In this document: one piece after another, positions 1 through 11,043 of the stretch
Layout of the letters: every line of letters begins with the position of its first letter
How positions within the stretch are numbered: position 1 is the stretch's first letter
Assembly (NCBI GenBank): GCA_950097015.1
Contig: CATNEN010000001.1
Span: 12,608,001-12,672,000, forward strand
Length of the DNA: 64,000 nucleotides
Direction of reading: 5' to 3'
From: Macrostomum hystrix
Lineage: Eukaryota; Platyhelminthes; Macrostomidae
Notes under the pieces: model-generated
The model's input: only the letters and a program-made list of their open reading frames with translations
Database searches by the model: none
What the model was told of the DNA's origin: nothing
Program-made: the position numbers and the translations under genes

Positions 1-190
1 TTAATAATTGCTGGAGCGCTGTGGGCAATGGCAAATCATTTAGTGACAGTAGACCCACAGCCAGTGAAGAAGCGATTGCCCCCATTCCGTTGACTCCTGA
101 GCACACACGGACACAGATACAGGCAGGCATGCTCACACAGGTGTGTACATCTGCCCTGACTTTCTCATCATCGTCAGGCAGTTTAAACTC
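1..190 (-). mobile_element. SINE family A, head-truncated copy
   Basis: The body matches the other family A copies in reverse orientation: the 'GTGTGTACATCTGCCCTGAC' stretch, the 'CTTTCTCATCATCGTCAGGC' stretch and the 'ACCCACAGCCAG' block. The tRNA-like head is missing and similarity stops near 185. An AT-rich ATT-type tail lies at the left edge. Confidence 0.7.
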
Positions 191-373
191 GAAAAAGTCG
201 AGAAACGAACGCTTGTGTATCTTATCGAAGTCAACTGTCCATGGTTTTTTAAGCAATCCCTTCCAATGGCTCTAGCCCGGCAGGCACTGGAGGGAATACC
301 TGACCCGTGTAACTGTGGCTTCAACAATGACACCTGGCTGCGGCCCTGTGCGTTCTTCCACGGGCTTAAAGCC

Positions 374-466
374 CGTGGCAGTAGTGGCGCCCCGTGGCAA
401 TAGTGGCGCCCCGTGGCAGTAGTGGCGCCGTGTGGCAGTAGTGGCGCCCTGTGGCAGTAGTGGCGT
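374..466. repeat. Short 19-bp tandem array
   Basis: About four to five copies of a 19-bp unit with the core GTGGCAGTAGTGGCGCC. Confidence 0.85.
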
Positions 467-850
467 ATCAATTGTTGTTTTACTTTTGTTTGCATCAATG
501 CGGGTTGTAGCTTAGAATGTGGTTACACACCGTTGAACTGACAACTTGGCGGTCGGGGGCGACTGTCGGGACTTTCAATAAAAGCACCCGATCGGCTTCT
601 CAAAGACGGCTGCATCTTTGTGTCCAAAATGCTGAAATCGAACTCCCCTGCGAGTGATTGGCAAAGAGTTTGTGGAGCTGACATATGGTTCTATGATGAA
701 GTTTTGTGGGCAGAAAAAATATCCCAACATTGGTGGTTTTTTCTACCTGAAAACCGGACGAGAATCGGTGAATATCTTGACGATGATGATTTTTTGTGAT
801 TATGGAATTATTATTACTTGATAATAACTAATGCATGCCAATAATCTTAA
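467..850. other. No gene seen
   Basis: No recognisable coding sequence, RNA gene or repeat was seen here. Confidence 0.5.
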
Positions 851-901
851 GCAAGCCAGTGGAACACATGCCGGGGATGTTCGAGCCGTATTTTGAACCC
901 G

Positions 902-1290
902 TTAAGTTTCATTCAGACCGAAAAAAATGTTGCCACCGCGAGCCAGAACACACGAGCCGCTCATGCAGGCAGAACCGCCGCCACCGCCAACGTGGCCCCA
1001 CTGAACCCCGGCGCCGCCGCCGCTGTAGCCACCGCCCGCGCCGCTGGCTGGATTGCCGCCGCCGCCGCCACCGCCGAAGCCGCCGTTGCCAGCGAGGTTG
1101 CCAGCGCCTGAGACGCCGTCCCGGCGTAACCAGAGCCCCCGCTCCCATCCTCCTTGCTGCGACGCTCAGCCAGCCCGCTCCGCAGCCGCCGTCTTTCTCA
1201 GCTCCATAAGTCCGTTCCGGCTGGTTCCAGCCTGCCAGCCCGTCAATACCTCCTTAGCCGGTGAAATACTCCTGACCAGAATAATCCATT
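902..1290 (-). pseudogene. Glycine-rich (ALK-type Gly_rich-like) coding relic
   Basis: This is a strongly GC-rich patch. Read on the minus strand, one frame gives a glycine-rich peptide with GNGGFGGGGGGGNP, then GAGGGYSGGGAG, then HVGGGGGSACMSG, ending at a stop at 902. This resembles the glycine-rich module found in ALK/LTK receptors and many invertebrate secreted proteins. Just upstream a different frame reads EDGSGGSGYAGT, so the plausible peptide changes frame, and no clean splice site was found to explain it. I therefore read it as a decayed exon. It could also be a GCC trinucleotide expansion with no protein history; opposite-strand frames are alanine- or arginine-rich shadows. Confidence 0.3.
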
Positions 1291-1361
1291 GAGTTGCTGA
1301 AATTCTTTTGAGCTTCACCCGGTTGGCCTACAAAGAGTGAGTTTAGACGTTCAAAAAAAAT

Positions 1362-1630
1362 TGCAGCAGTGCTGTGGGCTATGGAACATCATTTGGTGAC
1401 AGTAGACCCGCAGCCAGCGAGGAGGCAATTCTGCCCGTTTTGCTGACTCCAAACACTCACACAGGTGTGTACATCTGCCCTGACCTTCTCATTGTCCGGC
1501 AGTGTACACTCTAGCAGTGCCTTGGGGGTTGACCTTTAAAGGCTTAAATTGCACGACGAGCCCCCAAAAACCCGATCTCCGCGTCAAATGAAAGTGGCCC
1601 CGCCGCGGAATCAGTGCCACGGTATGACCT
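1362..1630 (-). mobile_element. SINE family A copy
   Basis: This is a nearly full body in reverse orientation. It contains the ACACAGGTGTGTACATCTGC block, the 'CAGTGTACACTC' block and the 'GCACGACGAGCCCCC' block, and ends near the tRNA-like head, which is diverged. Confidence 0.75.
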
Positions 1631-1712
1631 TTTAAGGGCGCGGCTGTTTCTCACGTCACTGAGGCCCTGCAATTCAGTGCAGGTGATCACTACAAACATT
1701 TAAAAGGGCTCA

Positions 1713-2417
1713 CAGTGGACACAATGGACTCACAGACAGTCAGGACACAATGGACTCACAGACAGTCAGGACACAATGGACTCACAGACAGTCAGGACAC
1801 AATGGACTCACAGACAGTCAGGACACAATGGACTCACAGACAGTCAAGACACAATGGACTCACAGACAGTCAAGACACAATGGACTCACAGACAGTCAAG
1901 ACACAATGGACTCACAGACAGTCAAGACACAATGGACTCACAGGCAGTCAAGACACAATGGACTCACAGACAGTCAGGACACAATGGACTCACAGACAGT
2001 CAAGACACAATGGACTCACAGACAGTCAAGACACAATGGACTCACAGGCAGTCAGGACACAATGGACTCACAGACAGTCAAGACACAATGGACTCACAGA
2101 CAGTCAAGACACAATGGACTCACAGGCAGTCAAGACACAATGGACTCACAGACAGTCAAGACACAATGGACTCACAGACAGTCAGGACACAATGAACTCA
2201 CAGACAGTCAAGACACAATGGACTCACAGACAGTCAGGACACAATGGACTCACAGACAGTCAAGACACAATGAACTCACAGGCAGTCAGGACACAATGAA
2301 CTCACAGACAGTCAGGACACAATGAACTCACAGACAGTCAGGACACAATGAACTCACAGACAGTCAGGACACAATGGACTCACAGACAGTCAAGACACAA
2401 TGGACTCACAGGCAGTC
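1713..2417. repeat. 26-bp minisatellite, about 27 copies
   Basis: The unit core is ACAATGGACTCACAGACAGT. Copies differ mainly by GGAC/AGAC and GGA/GAA variants. Because 26 is not a multiple of three and the unit lacks stops, all plus frames stay open, which gives spurious long ORFs. The array lies about 400 bp upstream of the lectin-like gene. Confidence 0.97.
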
Positions 2418-2810
2418 AGGAATCCGAGTCCCATACAAGTCCAAGAAGATGTCAGAGGAAAATTCATTAGAACTAAATGTGGATTAAAGCTAGCAAGTAC
2501 TTTTAATTTTAGCAATTCTGTCGCGAGCCATTTTTTGCAAGTTGCTGTTTCCATGCAAAACTGCTGCTAGCTTTTTAGTTTTTTTTTGCTTCGAGACGTT
2601 TGCTTCGAGATACTTAAACATGCGTCGTATTTTTACACAGAAAATTATTTTACAAAAAAATCTAAGCCTGAATCGAATGATTGACAGGTTCAACTCAAAA
2701 ATCCTACTTTTTTTGCTAAGGAGAGTTTTAAGGATGAGCACTCAATAAATTCCTTAAAAATGATCATTTAGCTTCATAATTGTTGCGTCTACTTAGCACA
2801 GAAATTGACA

Positions 2811-4040
2811 ATGAAACCATACAGCTACTTTGCTCTGATAGCAGTTTGTGTAATCCCAGCTGATAGTGACAATTTTAAGTTGACAAAGTTTGAGAAAGTG
2901 CAAGCCTGTGCCAGCAGAGCTCCGGTTTCAAAATCTAATCCAAGTTTGTCAACAGGAGCCATTAGCAAGGTGGAATGCGCTTCACAATGCTCCATCACAG
3001 CCGGTTGTTTTGGATACTACTGGTTTGTACAGCTTGAATCGTCGCATTGTAACTGGTTTAATGCGTGGCAATTTGTGCACAAAGACTCATGGACATCGCC
3101 GCAAACTGGTGATGATGACAGGCTGTGCGAACTATTTGTTTACGCAGGATTTGTGAACAGGATTGGCGGTGAGAAATGCATTCACTTTGATCTGAATCTG
3201 ATATTGGCAAGGATCTACTCGTAGCTAGCTAGGGGTGAGTGGCAAAGCGGTTAACGCATTTGCCTCTCGCATCACGGTCCCTGAGCTCGATTCATCGGCG
3301 AGGCCACATTTATTTGGGGTGCAGTCGCGGAGAGAAGGCTTGGGGGGCTTGTCGTGCAATTTACGTCCTTGAGGGCCAACCTCCAAGGCACAGTGAGAGT
3401 GTACACTGCCTGACGATGAGAAAGTCAGGGCAGATGTACACACCTGTGTCTGTGTCGGTTATTGTGCGCGTGTGTGCTCAGGAGTCAGCGAAATGGGCAG
3501 AACTGCCTCCTCGCTGGCTGCGGGTCTAGTGTCACCGAATGATGTGCCATTGAGATTGCCCTTTTGCAATGTACATGTATTATTATTATTAAGGATCTAG
3601 CTATGGTCTTGGCTAAGAAATATTATGATTGTTTCATAATTTCAGACAGCTATCAACTCAAAATTGGTGGTTGCGAGCAGAAGTCCACATACCTCGGTGG
3701 AACCTGCACGAAAGCTATCGATGGCGTACTCAATCAAATGTACTTTGGCGGTTCCTGCAGCCACACGCTAACTTCGCAGTCTGAATGGTGGGAAGCCCAC
3801 CTGTCAAGGCCATCTCTAATTTATTACGTCACCATCTACAACAGGCAGGACTGCTGCTCCGAGAGGTTGAACACATTCTTACTCCTGATTGATGGAATTG
3901 AGTGCAACCGGGTGAACCGCTCCGTGCCTTTTTCTGTTGTCAGCGTCAACTGTGTGGCCTTTGGTAGCCAAACTCGCGTGCTAAATCTGCAGTACTGGCC
4001 TGTGACCGTCTGTGAATTCGAAATTTTTGGTCTAGATTGA
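2811..4040 (+). CDS. Secreted PAN-like plus fucolectin-type (FTP) domain protein
   Basis: Two exons, 2811-3168 and 3646-4040, give 250 aa. The intron has a GT (gtgaga) donor and an ATTTCAG acceptor, and phase 1 matches on both sides. The protein starts at an ATG followed by a hydrophobic signal peptide (YFALIAVCVIP). Exon 1 is cysteine-rich, with a PAN/apple-like spacing (VECASQC, AGCFGYYW, RLCELF). Exon 2 resembles the fucolectin/tachylectin-4/pentraxin (FTP, F5/8C-like) fold: AIDG at residues 143-146, SCSHT, EWWEAHL, VTIYNRQDCCSERL and the C-terminal FEIFGLD. Such proteins are secreted glycan-binding lectins or adhesion factors; the ligand here is unknown. The 477-bp intron carries a SINE. 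Minisatellites lie upstream and about 50 bp after the stop. The domain assignment is by motif; no promoter or poly(A) signal was identified. Confidence 0.75.
3231..3597 (+). mobile_element. SINE family A, full-length copy in the lectin intron
   Basis: A tRNA-like head has an A-box-like GAGTGGCAAAGCGGTTAACG and a B-box-like GAGCTCGATTC. It is followed by the shared body and an (ATT)n tail. This is the best full-length example in the window. It accounts for most of the intron of the lectin-like gene. A clear target-site duplication could not be fixed by eye. Confidence 0.85.
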
Positions 4041-4091
4041 AAACCTTTATAGGACCTTGCCACATGAGATTTAGAAGGGCCGCCATGAATT

Positions 4092-4690
4092 CCTGTAAAG
4101 CTACGATGGATTTGGGTAAAGCTACCATCGGTTTCAGTAAAGCTACCATGGATTTGGGTAAAGCTACCATGGATTTGGGTAAAGCTACCATGGATTTGAG
4201 TAAAGCTACCATAGATTTGGGTAAAGCTACCATGGATTTGGGTAAAGATACAATGGATTTTTTAGAAGCTACCATGGATTTCGGTAAAGCTACCAAAGGT
4301 TTGGGTAAAGCTACCATGGATTTGGGTAAAGCTACCATGGATTTGGTAGAAGCTACCATAGATTTGGGTAAAGCTACCATGGGTTTTGCATAAAGCTACC
4401 ATGGATTTGGATAAAGCTACCATGGATTTGGGTAAAGCTACCATGGATTTGGATAAAGCTACCATAGATTTGGATAAAGCTACCATGGATTTGGGTAATT
4501 TGGGTAAAGCTACCATGGATTTGGGTAATTTGGGTAAAGCTACCATGGATTTGGGTAAAGCTACCATGGATTTGGGTAAAGCTAACATAGATTTGGTAGC
4601 TACCATTGATTTGGTAGCTACCATGGATTTGGGTAAAGCTACAAAATGTTTGGGTGAAGTTACCATGGATTTGGGTAAAACTAGAATTGT
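4092..4690. repeat. 21-bp minisatellite, about 28 copies
   Basis: The unit core is AAAGCTACCATGGATTTGGG. As 21 bp equals seven codons, both strands read as heptapeptide repeats (KATMDLG on plus), but no gene signal supports translation. It starts about 50 bp after the lectin stop codon and may be part of its 3' UTR. Confidence 0.96.
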
Positions 4691-5280
4691 GCATTGCAGA
4701 GAACTTTTTTCAAAAATTATAAAGTTATGAAACCTAAATATCTCTTTAACTACATTCTACAAGCTACTTTTAGTAGTATTTTTACTAAAATACGTCTATC
4801 AATAGAGCAATCAAAGAATTAAGAATCAAAAAAGGTCAGTTTATCATAAAGTTGCAGAAAACCTGATGTCTGTTTTATTGAAATTTTACAGATGTGGTTT
4901 TGATTGAGTGCATAATAAGCAAATCGACTGCATCAAAAAAGTCAATTTTTCATTTTATAACAATTTTCTTATACTAATTGAAAATATAATTACAAAATAT
5001 TTGTAACTTTTCAAATGAATACTGCTTATTGAATCGTTGCATTAGTTACACATTAATGAAACTATTGAAACCAATCGAACGTTTCTTTTAAATTTTTTAA
5101 TCGATAAAAGTTTTTATAAAAAAAAACACGCACAAACTACTTAGGATCCAACTCGTAAGTAGTTTCTCTGGAGTTTATGGGTATTTAGGTGAGCCAATAC
5201 CGATAGGCCAATAGAAATTGCCTTTTTCTCAAGGTCGCCTTTAAATTAGTAAATAATGGGTCACATAGCGCAGCTACGAG
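4691..5280. other. AT-rich stretch, no gene seen
   Basis: AT-rich sequence with scattered stops in every frame; no RNA gene or recognisable element was seen. Confidence 0.5.
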
Positions 5281-5282
5281 TT

Positions 5283-5530
5283 GTTCCAGCGGAGTTGGGA
5301 ATCGAACCTCCGACCTTCAACTTTTGAGTCCGACGCTTTTACCACTAACCACAAGGCTACAGAAATTTTCGGGAAAAAATTATTTTTGCCTAACAAGATG
5401 CGCTTCGAAAGCTTAAGTGTACAGCAGTTCAGTCCATGGACAAAACGAGAGCCAAAGTGTCTTCCTCAAGGACGCAATCTTTTTCCTTTACTAGTGTAAG
5501 ATTCAAACCCAGGGCGTCCCGCTAGAAAAT
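5283..5530 (-). mobile_element. SINE family B fragments (two adjacent pieces)
   Basis: In reverse orientation, 5283-5365 is a tRNA-like head (GGGAATCGAACCTCCGACC, ACTAACCACAAGGCTAC). 5421-5530 is a second piece with the family B body mark CAGTTCAGTCCATGGAC and a diverged B-box region (ATTCAAACCC). Confidence 0.65.
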
Positions 5531-5682
5531 AAAACAATTAACTTCGAATTTAAGGAAGAAATAAATCACATCAACTTCAATCAACGAGGTAGACAATCGA
5601 GAATTTAACTAGTTGAAACAAATGAATGAAGGGTAGATAAAATCAAAGATTTCATAGTCGGGGTGTTCTAGGGTGGGCCGTG

Positions 5683-8600
5683 TCAGACCATAGTCGTCTG
5701 GCCGCCATCTTCTTCTGGAATTTCAACGTCAACTTTGAATGCGTGGGCGGGGCTGAGGTCTCGATACTTGCCCAGGGTGGCTGCGGGCCCGATTGTCGCC
5801 GTGGCTGCCGCCGAGGCATTGCCCGACGGTCTCTGAGGATGACGATTTGGTAGAGTCCAACTGCCTGTCATGCGGGGCTGTACAGTTGACGTCAGCTGCT
5901 GCTGCTGCTGCTGCTGGAGCATGAATTCGTTGGTTGGTAGGCTGGTGTAGCCTATTGGCGACGACTGTGATGCTAATCGACCGTTTCTTATTGTCGCTTG
6001 CTGCTGCTGCTGCTGCTGTTGCTGTTGTAAAAGGCGTTGCTGCTGCTGCTGCTGCTGCTGCAACAAATGCTGCTGCTGCTGCTGCTGATGCTGATGCTGT
6101 TGACGCGATCGAAGTCGACCAACCTGATAATAGATGCCAAAGAAGACGAGAACGTTGAGCACAAGCAGAGCACAGCCAGCAGCAATTGTCCAGACCAGAG
6201 CTCGATGCCCGTCAGCGCCTCTGGAACCAAGGATGACATCGGCTGACTCGGTGGCAGGCCCTGAACCACCGACTGGAGGCTGGTCGCCCCAGTTCATTCC
6301 GCTGCTGCCGCGGCTTCCGCCGAGTGAGGAGTCGCTGTTGCTAGTGGCAACCTACGGAATTCGTTTCGGGTGAGATTGGAATGGGGTGAGATTGGAATGG
6401 GGTGAGATTGGAATGGGGTGAGATTGGAATGGGTTGAGATTGGAATGGTGTGAGATTGGAATGGGGTGAGATTGGAATGGGGTGAGATTGGAATGGGGTG
6501 AGATTGGACTGGGGTGAGATTGGAATGGGGTGAGATTGGAATGGGGTGAGATTGGAATGGGGTGAGATTGGAATGGGGTGAGATTAGAATGGGGTGAGAT
6601 TGGAATAGGGTGAGATTGGAATGGGGTGAGATTGGAATGGGGTGAGATTAGAATGGGGTGAGATTGGAATGGGGAGAGATTGGAATGGGGTGAGATTGGA
6701 ATGGGGTGAGATTGGAATGGGGTGAGATTGGACTGGGGTGAGTGAACATACCGAGAGAACCCCGCCGCCAGGTCTTGCATCCTGCAGGCTGTAGGGCGGT
6801 CGCTGCTGCTGCGGCTGCTGCCGAAGGACCTCCTTGGTCGGGATAGTCGCGGGCGCCCGCGTCGGCCTGGGCCTCGGCGCCACCAATGCCGGGGTGGAAA
6901 ACTTGGCCTTCAGGTCGATGAGGGCCGCCTCAGCTTCGAACAGGGAGACATTGCGCAGGTCGCGCAGAACGTGGTAGCTCGGCGGTAGGCCGTCGTCGCG
7001 GTGAAGTTTTGGCAGCAGATGATTCCACAGGCTCATTGTGCGCGGCTCATAGTGACTCCGCATGGCTTCGGCGGTGCCTTTGTCTTGGGGATCAATGAGA
7101 TGATACGGCATCTCTCTCCAGCGAGTGTCTGTGTCTTATCTCTCCCCTGTCTTATCTCTCCCGTGTCTCATCTCTCCCCTGTCTTATCTCTGCCGTGTCT
7201 TATCTCTCCCATGTCTCATCTCCCCTGTCTTATCTCTCCCGTGTCTCATCTCTCCCCTGTCTTATCTCTGCCGTGTCTTATCTCTCCCATGTCTCATCTC
7301 CCCTGTCTTATCTCTGCCGTGTCGCATCTCTCCCCTGTATTATCTCTCCTCTGTCTGATCTCTCCAGTGTCCCATCTCTCATGTCGCATGTTTATTATGT
7401 GGAAAATATATCGCATAAAACACCAGAGCTGCTACTAACTAAGTAGTGCAAGCGAAAAGTAGCTCACCTATATAGAGATAGCTCTCAGACTGGCTGGTGA
7501 AGGCAGGCCAGGTCACTCCGGAGAATCTGTTGGTGATGTGACCGCCGAACTGGGAGGTCTGGTTCAGCGGTCGATTCGGATTGCTGAAAAAAACACGACT
7601 TGTTTTTTATAGTTAACACAATTTAATGAGGCCTTGTTAATACATTGTCGATAGACTCGGACTGAATAAAACACGACTATTCTAACGAGCTGTCGTGTCG
7701 TTGGACCCCGCTTCTGTATTGTCTTTGAGTGCATCGATAAAATAGTACATTCATCTTCATCCTATTTATCTGATCTCTCCCCAGTCCGATCTCTCCTGTG
7801 TCTCCTCTCTCACCTGACTTATCTCTGCCCTGTCTTATCTCTCCCCATCTCATCTCTCCTGTGTCTCATCTCTCTCGTGTCTCATCTCTCTCTTGTCTCA
7901 TCTCTCTCGTGTCTCATCTCTCCATTGTCTCATCTCTCCATTGTCTCATCTCTCCATTGTCTCATCTCTCCATTGTCTCATCTCTCCATTGTCTCATCTC
8001 TCCATTGTCTCATCTCTCGATTGTCTCATCTCTCCATTGTCTCATCTCTCCATTGTCTCATCTCTCCATTGTCTCATCTCTCCATTGTCTCATCTCTCCA
8101 TTGTCTCATCTCTCCATTGTCTCATCTTTCCCTGTCCCATCTCTCCATTGTCTCATCTCTCCATTGTCTCATCTCTCCATTGCCTCATCTCTCCATTGTC
8201 TCATCTCTCCCTGTCTCATCTCTCCATTGTCTCATCTCTCCATTGTCTCATCTCTCCATTATCCCATCTCTCCATTGTCTCATCTCTCCATTGTCTCATC
8301 TCTCCATTGTCTCATCTCTCCATTATCCCATCTCTCCATTGTCTCATCTCTCCATTGTCTCATCTCTCCATTGTCTCATCTCTCCATTGTCTATCACTCC
8401 TGTGTCTCTCTCCCGTTTCTCATTTCTCCATTGTCTCTTCTCTCTTCGTTGTTTCATCTCCCCCTATCTAATCCCTTGCGTGTCTCACTCCATGTGCCAT
8501 AGAAAGGTGCATTGTAAGCGTCCACTCACCCGGAGACAACAAAATTGCCCAGATACCGCAGGCTTGCCTCGGCCAGCATTCTATCCTCAAGAAAATAATT

Positions 8601-10643
8601 GCCAGACCAGGGCGCTAGCGGGTGCTGCTCTGTGGACAGCAACGGTGCGCCCAATGCGAAGGCCAGATCGTCCAGCCACAGTCCGCCGGCCCATCTGGGA
8701 TGCTGCGGCACAGATGAGGCATAGCCAAACACGTACGCGTATGTAGCCGCTCCGCTAGACCGAGCATGCAGCTGAGCAGTTCTCAAGCTTGGCGCAGAAA
8801 ACAGGGCGTCAGTCAGCAGGTCGACGCATCGCCGAGCGAGCCAGATCGCTCTGGACTGATCGCCACGATGCGGCGTGCTGGAATCGGCGTAGTGATTCGC
8901 CAGGACGTCCAGGATAGTCTGCTGTCGGTAGCGATAGGTCTGGTGCACCAGAGTGCGCAGAACTCGTTCGAACTCTGGCGCATCCATGCCGGACTTCAGA
9001 TAGTGCTCAGCTATGAGATGCTGGGCCGAGTGACGACCGAAGCCCAGCAGTAAGTTGGCGCTATTCAGAGCTGCCTCAGGAGCAGACATCTCAACTTCGA
9101 CGTTGTTGGAGAAGAACCCGCTGTCGGACGGTACCGGGCCGAGGCGGCTGGCGTACTTCAACGGCGGTACGGCCAGTTCGGCTTCCAGGATGCGACCAAT
9201 TGACACGGAGCGCATTCGAGACATCAGCGCTCCGCCAGTCGCCAAGGAGCTGAAGTTCAACTTGTTCAACAGGCGATCCGAATAGTACTGAAAGTACGGA
9301 CTCGTGGCCCAAGACGCGTGGGCAGTGCCGCCCATCAGGATGAGGTTGCGAACTCCCATGAAGCTTTCTCCGGGCGATACTGAAAATTTATATGGGAACT
9401 GTGATGCAATCTATCCTGGACTATTTATCGATTGGGATATGTACGTAATTAGAAGCCTTTAGTTGTTTTAGCAGTGTAAAATTTTACGCTCTATCCGATG
9501 AAACAACTTCCAGAATAACAAAACATCGGCATCGTCGTGATTATCACGTCGTGATGCGCACCTCTAGTCTGTCTGTCTGTCTTTCCCGAGTTTGGGAAAG
9601 AGGTTGTAGCCTAGTAGTTAGGGCGTCGGACTCACGACTTGAAGGTCGGGGCTTCGATTCCCGACTCCACTGGAACAATTTGTGTCCTTTAGCAAGACAC
9701 TTAACTCTGCATTGCTACAGTTCACCCAGCTGTTAAATGTGTTACCAGCATCAGCTGGGATAATTGAAGGTGGGTGTGGCGTCCCCCCCAGTCCATGGAC
9801 TGAACAGCCGTACGCAGCCTTCAGATTTTGGCAGGTGTAACCAATTATTATTATTATTGGCAACAACTGACCCGTACTTTCTAGATTAAATTAAAAAACC
9901 AACAGCATCGAAACTAGAAGAACATTTCTTGCGCTCTAGAAATCTAAACGTCCCTGCCGTCTGTTTGGAACAAGCGACTCGTGGGATTTCGTCTTGTTTT
10001 TTTGGGTGGGGCGCTAATTACACATGGGCGCGTTCAGCTCCTTAGTCAGATTTGGCAGCGTGCAATGTCAGTTGAGGACAAAAATGCGATGATGATAAGT
10101 GAAAGACCCAAGTTTGGGGAAAAAAATATCGAGGGCGCATTGTGGGGGCGCGCTGCACGCAAACATCCCTATCCCATAGGAACGCCTTCGCTTCCCCATC
10201 CTCAGTCTCCTCTCGCGCCCACCACCTCATATTGCATCGAGCCTCGAGACGCTCAGGGTGCAGTCCTGCTGTCAAAAAAAATTTTCGGTTCCAAGAAATC
10301 CCACATTTATCCCCAATAAATGGTTCTGTTCCCTTTTCTGTCTCACGAGATGCCAAGCCTGTGGGTGGCGTGACAATGCAGCTCACTTTTTTTCCGTCAT
10401 CGTTTTAGACTAGCCCAGGCACCAACACTTTTTGTCTGGGAAAATTGACTGCCTTGGCTTGCTAAGAAACTGCTGGGTTGTCCGTGTGGGCTGTCTGTCT
10501 GTCTGCCAGTCTGTCTGCCAGTCTGTCTGTCTGCCAGTCTGTCTGTCTGCCAGTCTGTCTGTCTGCCAGTCTGTCTGCCAGTCTGTCTTTTTTGGGTGTC
10601 TGTCTGTCTGTCCTGGGTGTCTGTCTGTCTGTCCTCTCTGTCC

Positions 10644-10675
<32 letters not shown>

Positions 10676-10879
10676 CTGGGTGTCTGTCTGTCTGTCCTCT
10701 CTGTCCTGTCTGTCTGTCTGTCTGTCCTGGGTGTCTGTCTGTCTGTCTGTCTCTCTGTCCTGTCTGTTCTCTCTGTCTGTCAGTCTGTCTGTCTGTCTGT
10801 CTGTCTCTCTGTCCTGTCTGTTCTCTCTGTCTGTCAGTCTGTCTGTCTGTCTGTCTGTCTCTCTGTCCTGTCTGTTCTC

Positions 10880-10918
<39 letters not shown>

Positions 10919-11008
10919 GTCCTGTCTGTTCTCTCTGTCTGTCTGTCTGTCTGTCTGTCTGTCCTGGGTGTCTGTCTGTCTGTCTGTCTCTCTGTCCTGT
11001 CTGTTCTC

Positions 11009-11043
<35 letters not shown>

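Noticed and set aside
1715-2325. Overlapping long open frames in three plus frames (26-bp repeats)
   Set aside because: They are stop-free translations of a tandem array in all frames; no start context, splice or domain support.
5934-6246. Poly-Ala and poly-Leu open frames on the plus strand
   Set aside because: They are antisense shadows of the CAG runs coding for glutamine in the neuroligin tail.
9551-9736. Possible real tRNA gene in the head at about 9600-9670
   Set aside because: A and B box motifs are present, but the attached SINE body, tail and multiple copies show it is a SINE head.
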